Shown here: positions 28,247 through 30,507 of the stretch, in pieces
Position numbering within the stretch: the stretch's first letter is position 1
How the letters are laid out: each line of letters begins with the position of its first letter
Source: Cylindrodendrum hubeiense
Lineage: Eukaryota; Ascomycota; Sordariomycetes; Hypocreales; Nectriaceae
NCBI GenBank assembly: GCA_014621425.1
Contig: JAANBB010000463.1
Location: forward strand, 1-30,507
Direction of reading: 5' to 3'
Length of the DNA stretch: 30,507 bases
Made by a program: the position numbers and the translations under genes
The notes under the pieces: model-generated
What the model was told of the DNA's origin: nothing
Database searches by the model: none
Seen by the model: only the letters and a program-made list of their open reading frames with translations

Positions 28247-28895
28247 ACCAACCATGGGCTGATCAGAATACCTAATCTGAAGTCATAACTCTAAACTGAG
28301 TCCTACGCCTGACCCTGTCCGCATCTTCGGAGGTTATAAGCGAATTATGAAGCATCAGAGGCACAGGCCGGTTACACGCTCCGTGGTACGGTGTGGCATG
28401 CCGATGACATAATCCCCATCTCGGGAGCAGCGGTATTCCCGAGTGAGGAAGCCTTGTAAGTCATTCTGACTGATGAATCGATGGATGATACCGAGCGCTA
28501 GCGAGCGAGGCGCGTGTGTTGCCGCGATCTAGGCCACTCTCAGCCGGTTGGGCGGTGCCTCATTTTAAAATGGCCGGTGTGGCTTGGCCCTTGCGACGGC
28601 TGGCGTCCACGCTGTTGGCGTTTCCCCATACGAGGTATGGAACGTGTTCTCGCTGAACCCCCTACAGAGTGTCTTGGCACCATCTGCATCCAACGACAAT
28701 CTGGAGTTGGAGGCTCGGGAAGTCGGCAGCAGCTGCGGCACCAGGCGGTTCCTCGCTGCCGGGATTGTGGGGTTTTAAATGGAGCGCCGCATCGGACTCT
28801 TCAGCCTGTGTCTCGGGCCCGCCCGGATTTGCAGAGAGAAGTGTCGTTCAACCAACTCCATCATGAGCTTCTCAGTACACACGTGCCGGGTTCCG

Positions 28896-28948
28896 GAGCC
28901 TCCGCAATCGAGAGCCTTCACAACCAAGAGCCTCCACAACCGAGAGCC
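28896..28948 (+). repeat. 16-nt tandem repeat (GAGCCTCCACAACCGA)
   Basis: Three copies at 28896-28911, 28912-28927 and 28928-28943, with two to four differences, and the start of a fourth. Confidence 0.85.
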
Positions 28949-29680
28949 ATCTGTGTCATATCATGGCATCTGATTTCTGGTGTGCACGCAGTCGCCGGAA
29001 CATCCATGGCATGGCAGTCCTCAGCCATGATGCATCCCATGCCAGTCCAGTCAGGAACGCACGGTAGACGCCGCCATGGCCAGCACACCCACCTCGCTCA
29101 CCAGTGTCAACGGTCGAGAGACCGGGGTAGCCGCAGTTAATCTCGTACCTTGATGTTCTCGCCCCCATTCGCACAGCTCGGCTCGACAAAAGTGCAGCTT
29201 GTTGGCCATCCTCGTTGGCCCTCCGCGTTGGAGGTAGCCGCTGGGACCTGACTAGCTGAACTAGTGGCAGCTGGGCCAGGGGTAGGCCAGGAACCGCACC
29301 ACATCTGGACTCGCGATACTATCATCCAGCGTGCCGTTTCCGACCGAGTTACCCTTTCTCAACACACTAAGACGCACTCGTCAATAGTTTTGGGTCCGAT
29401 GGCGCGAGGATTTTCCGCATGGGCCACAGGTGCCATAACCACTCTACGCAGTACTCCCACCCGGCCAAACTCGCTCCTCTGCAGAGGCTTGTCAGGAGGC
29501 CGGTTGAGTGTCTCCTATCCGCCGTATCACACTACGACGGTGGCTGCGTTGAACTTGGCGGTAGCGCTGGTCTTGCCGCCCGGCCTGACTAAAGCCTCGG
29601 GTCTAGATGCCGTATCGGAGTCCCCTCGATGCATCGGTGGCGTGTGCCGCCATCCGGTCAGATGCAGTAACATGTCCGGT

Positions 29681-29686
29681 TATATA
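29681..29686 (+). promoter_or_regulatory. TATATA element upstream of the mucin-like gene
   Basis: TATATA sits about 180 nt before the start codon at 29862, followed by CACTC/CATTC-rich pyrimidine leader sequence. This fits a TATA-type, regulated promoter, unlike the CT-rich housekeeping promoters in the rest of the window. Confidence 0.45.
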
Positions 29687-29861
29687 GAAGCCTGGATCGA
29701 CTGATATGGTGTGTCGATTCAAGCAGTTCATCTCCTTCGTTTGTTCCATCACAGTCACTCGTTCACTGTCGTTGCACCCACTCTTTCGGCATTGTTGCAT
29801 TCATTCGCTCAGCAACATTGCAGCCACTCTTTAATACCCGTTCTCAGCAACTACCGCCACC

Positions 29862-30507
29862 ATGGTCAAGTTGATCCCCGCCATCTTGGTGGCCCTCGCC
29901 TTGCCTGGGATCAACGCTGGTCCTTGCAGAGTTTCTACAACTCCAATTACCACTTCAACCACTCCCACCTCCACTCCCACAACCGGGCCTTCTTGCACGG
30001 CTTACCCACATAATCCAGTGGGTGCTGTGTGTGGAGGAGAAGGACCTCCCCCAGGCAACCCTGAGACTCTCGCTACTTTGAACCTTTCTACACGTGAGGA
30101 GTGTGCCTATTACTGTTCTCAAGTTGCCTGCTCCAAGTTCGCCTTCTCTACTGGCAACTGTATTCTCTACGGAGACAGTGTGGAAGATCGCCGTGTACAA
30201 ATTTCCCGTCCTGTTTGCCCGCCGTACTATGATCTAGCATGTTTCGATTGCTCTGGTTCAAGCACATCTGCAACTTTTGACTCCACCACGACTACATCTG
30301 GCACAACCACCGAGTCAACTACCGAGTCAACCACTGAGGCGACCACTCAGTCAACCGCCGAGTCAACTGCTGAGGCAACCACAGACTCGACCACTCAGTC
30401 GGCCACTCAGTCAACCACAGACTCTGCCACCCAGTCAACGGAGACAACCTCAGATTCGACCACCCAGTCAACCGCTGAGTCGACCACAGATTTAACCACG
30501 GACTCGA
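29862..30507 (+). CDS. Secreted Cys-rich, Ser/Thr-rich mucin-like glycoprotein (3' end outside window)
   Basis: The frame is open from the ATG at 29862 (context CCGCCACCATGG) to the window edge, so the gene is partial. A signal peptide of about 19 residues (MVKLIPAILVALALPGINA) precedes GPC. Next come a Thr/Pro linker and a region of about 90 residues with ten cysteines in all, including EECAYYCSQVACSKFAF and GNCILYGD, a spacing reminiscent of PAN/apple-like modules in fungal surface proteins (by eye). From about residue 135 the sequence becomes repeats of the type TTESTTE/TTQSTT/TTDS, expected to be heavily O-mannosylated. Such proteins are cell-wall adhesins or secreted mucins; a GPI signal could lie beyond the edge. 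No family name is certain. Confidence 0.82.
   Translation, partial: MVKLIPAILVALALPGINAGPCRVSTTPITTSTTPTSTPTTGPSCTAYPHNPVGAVCGGEGPPPGNPETLATLNLSTREECAYYCSQVACSKFAFSTGNCILYGDSVEDRRVQISRPVCPPYYDLACFDCSGSSTSATFDSTTTTSGTTTESTTESTTEATTQSTAESTAEATTDSTTQSATQSTTDSATQSTETTSDSTTQSTAESTTDLTTDS
30283..30507 (+). repeat. Degenerate tandem repeat encoding Ser/Thr-Glu/Gln/Asp tracts
   Basis: Imperfect 12-nt-scale units of the type ACCACYSAGTCA encode (T/S)T(E/Q/D)S. They continue to the window edge. Variation between copies is mostly at the E/Q/D codon. Confidence 0.85.

Larger units (their letters stand above)
24274..29861. other. Gene desert of about 5.6 kb with minisatellites
   Basis: No gene is supportable. 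The left end is the PRA1 promoter, and the last few hundred bases are the promoter of the mucin-like gene. The longest open frames (26953-27537, 194 codons; 28514-29140, 208 codons; 25291-25788, 165 codons) show no domain, no codon bias like the neighbours and no splice logic that extends them. Several short tandem repeats occur (listed separately). I see no transposase, reverse transcriptase or terminal repeats. Candidate contents are long non-coding RNA, decayed transposon, or simple accessory spacer. Confidence 0.5.

Noticed and set aside
28157..28948. Possible CRISPR-like array
   Set aside because: The units are contiguous short tandem repeats without unique spacers, and the organism is a fungus.
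28514..29140. 208-codon open frame in the gene desert
   Set aside because: It has Cys/Arg/His-rich random-looking composition and crosses a tandem repeat.

Overview
The window reads as a chromosome segment of a filamentous ascomycete, most likely a Sordariomycete (order Hypocreales is a guess). The reasons are short introns of about 50-80 nt with GTRNGT donors and CTRAC branch sites, C-ending codon preference, CT-rich promoters, an intron-containing nuclear tRNA, and gene content typical of these fungi. Ten protein genes are recognisable or well supported by exon structure, two are of unknown function, and one runs off the right edge. All exon boundaries were worked out by hand from frame continuity, splice signals and remembered family features. 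None has been checked against RNA or a database.

Layout. 1-2013: a long CT-rich leader/promoter, with a probable 5'UTR intron, for a 14-3-3 protein (2014-3084, +). 3546-5218: two minus-strand genes, DPH4 (diphthamide J-protein) and the mitoribosomal protein mL59. The second shares a short divergent promoter with the spliceosomal DEAD-box helicase PRP28 (5578-7824, +). PRP28 converges on an eight-exon valyl-tRNA synthetase (8012-11627, -), whose in-frame upstream codons look like a mitochondrial presequence without an AUG. Its promoter carries a perfect TGACTCA (Gcn4/CPC1) site. Divergent from it is a mitochondrial-targeted protein with faint FIST-like features (12165-13721, +).

14162-14263 is a tRNA-Leu(AAG) with a 20-nt intron. 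After about 1.1 kb of featureless DNA come an acidic poly-Asp protein (15377-16208, +), a seven-exon Yra1/ALYREF mRNA-export factor (16366-17919, -), a divergent Mnn9-type Golgi mannosyltransferase (18917-20095, +), the peroxisomal E2 enzyme Pex4 (21029-21619, -), a charged low-complexity protein with an unclear start (about 22460-23563, -) and a PRA1/Yip3 Rab-acceptor membrane protein (23743-24273, -). 24274-29861 is about 5.6 kb with no supportable gene and several minisatellites. At 29862 a secreted, Cys-rich then Thr/Ser-rich mucin-like glycoprotein begins and leaves the window.

Functionally the left two thirds are core housekeeping: signalling, translation (diphthamide, mitoribosome, ValRS, tRNA), splicing and mRNA export. 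The right third is trafficking, glycosylation and peroxisome maintenance, then an accessory cell-surface region. I see no dedicated multi-gene novel system. The best leads are the probable non-AUG mitochondrial form of ValRS, the unclassified mitochondrial protein beside it, the start-less charged gene overlapping PRA1, and the partial mucin-like surface protein next to the gene desert.
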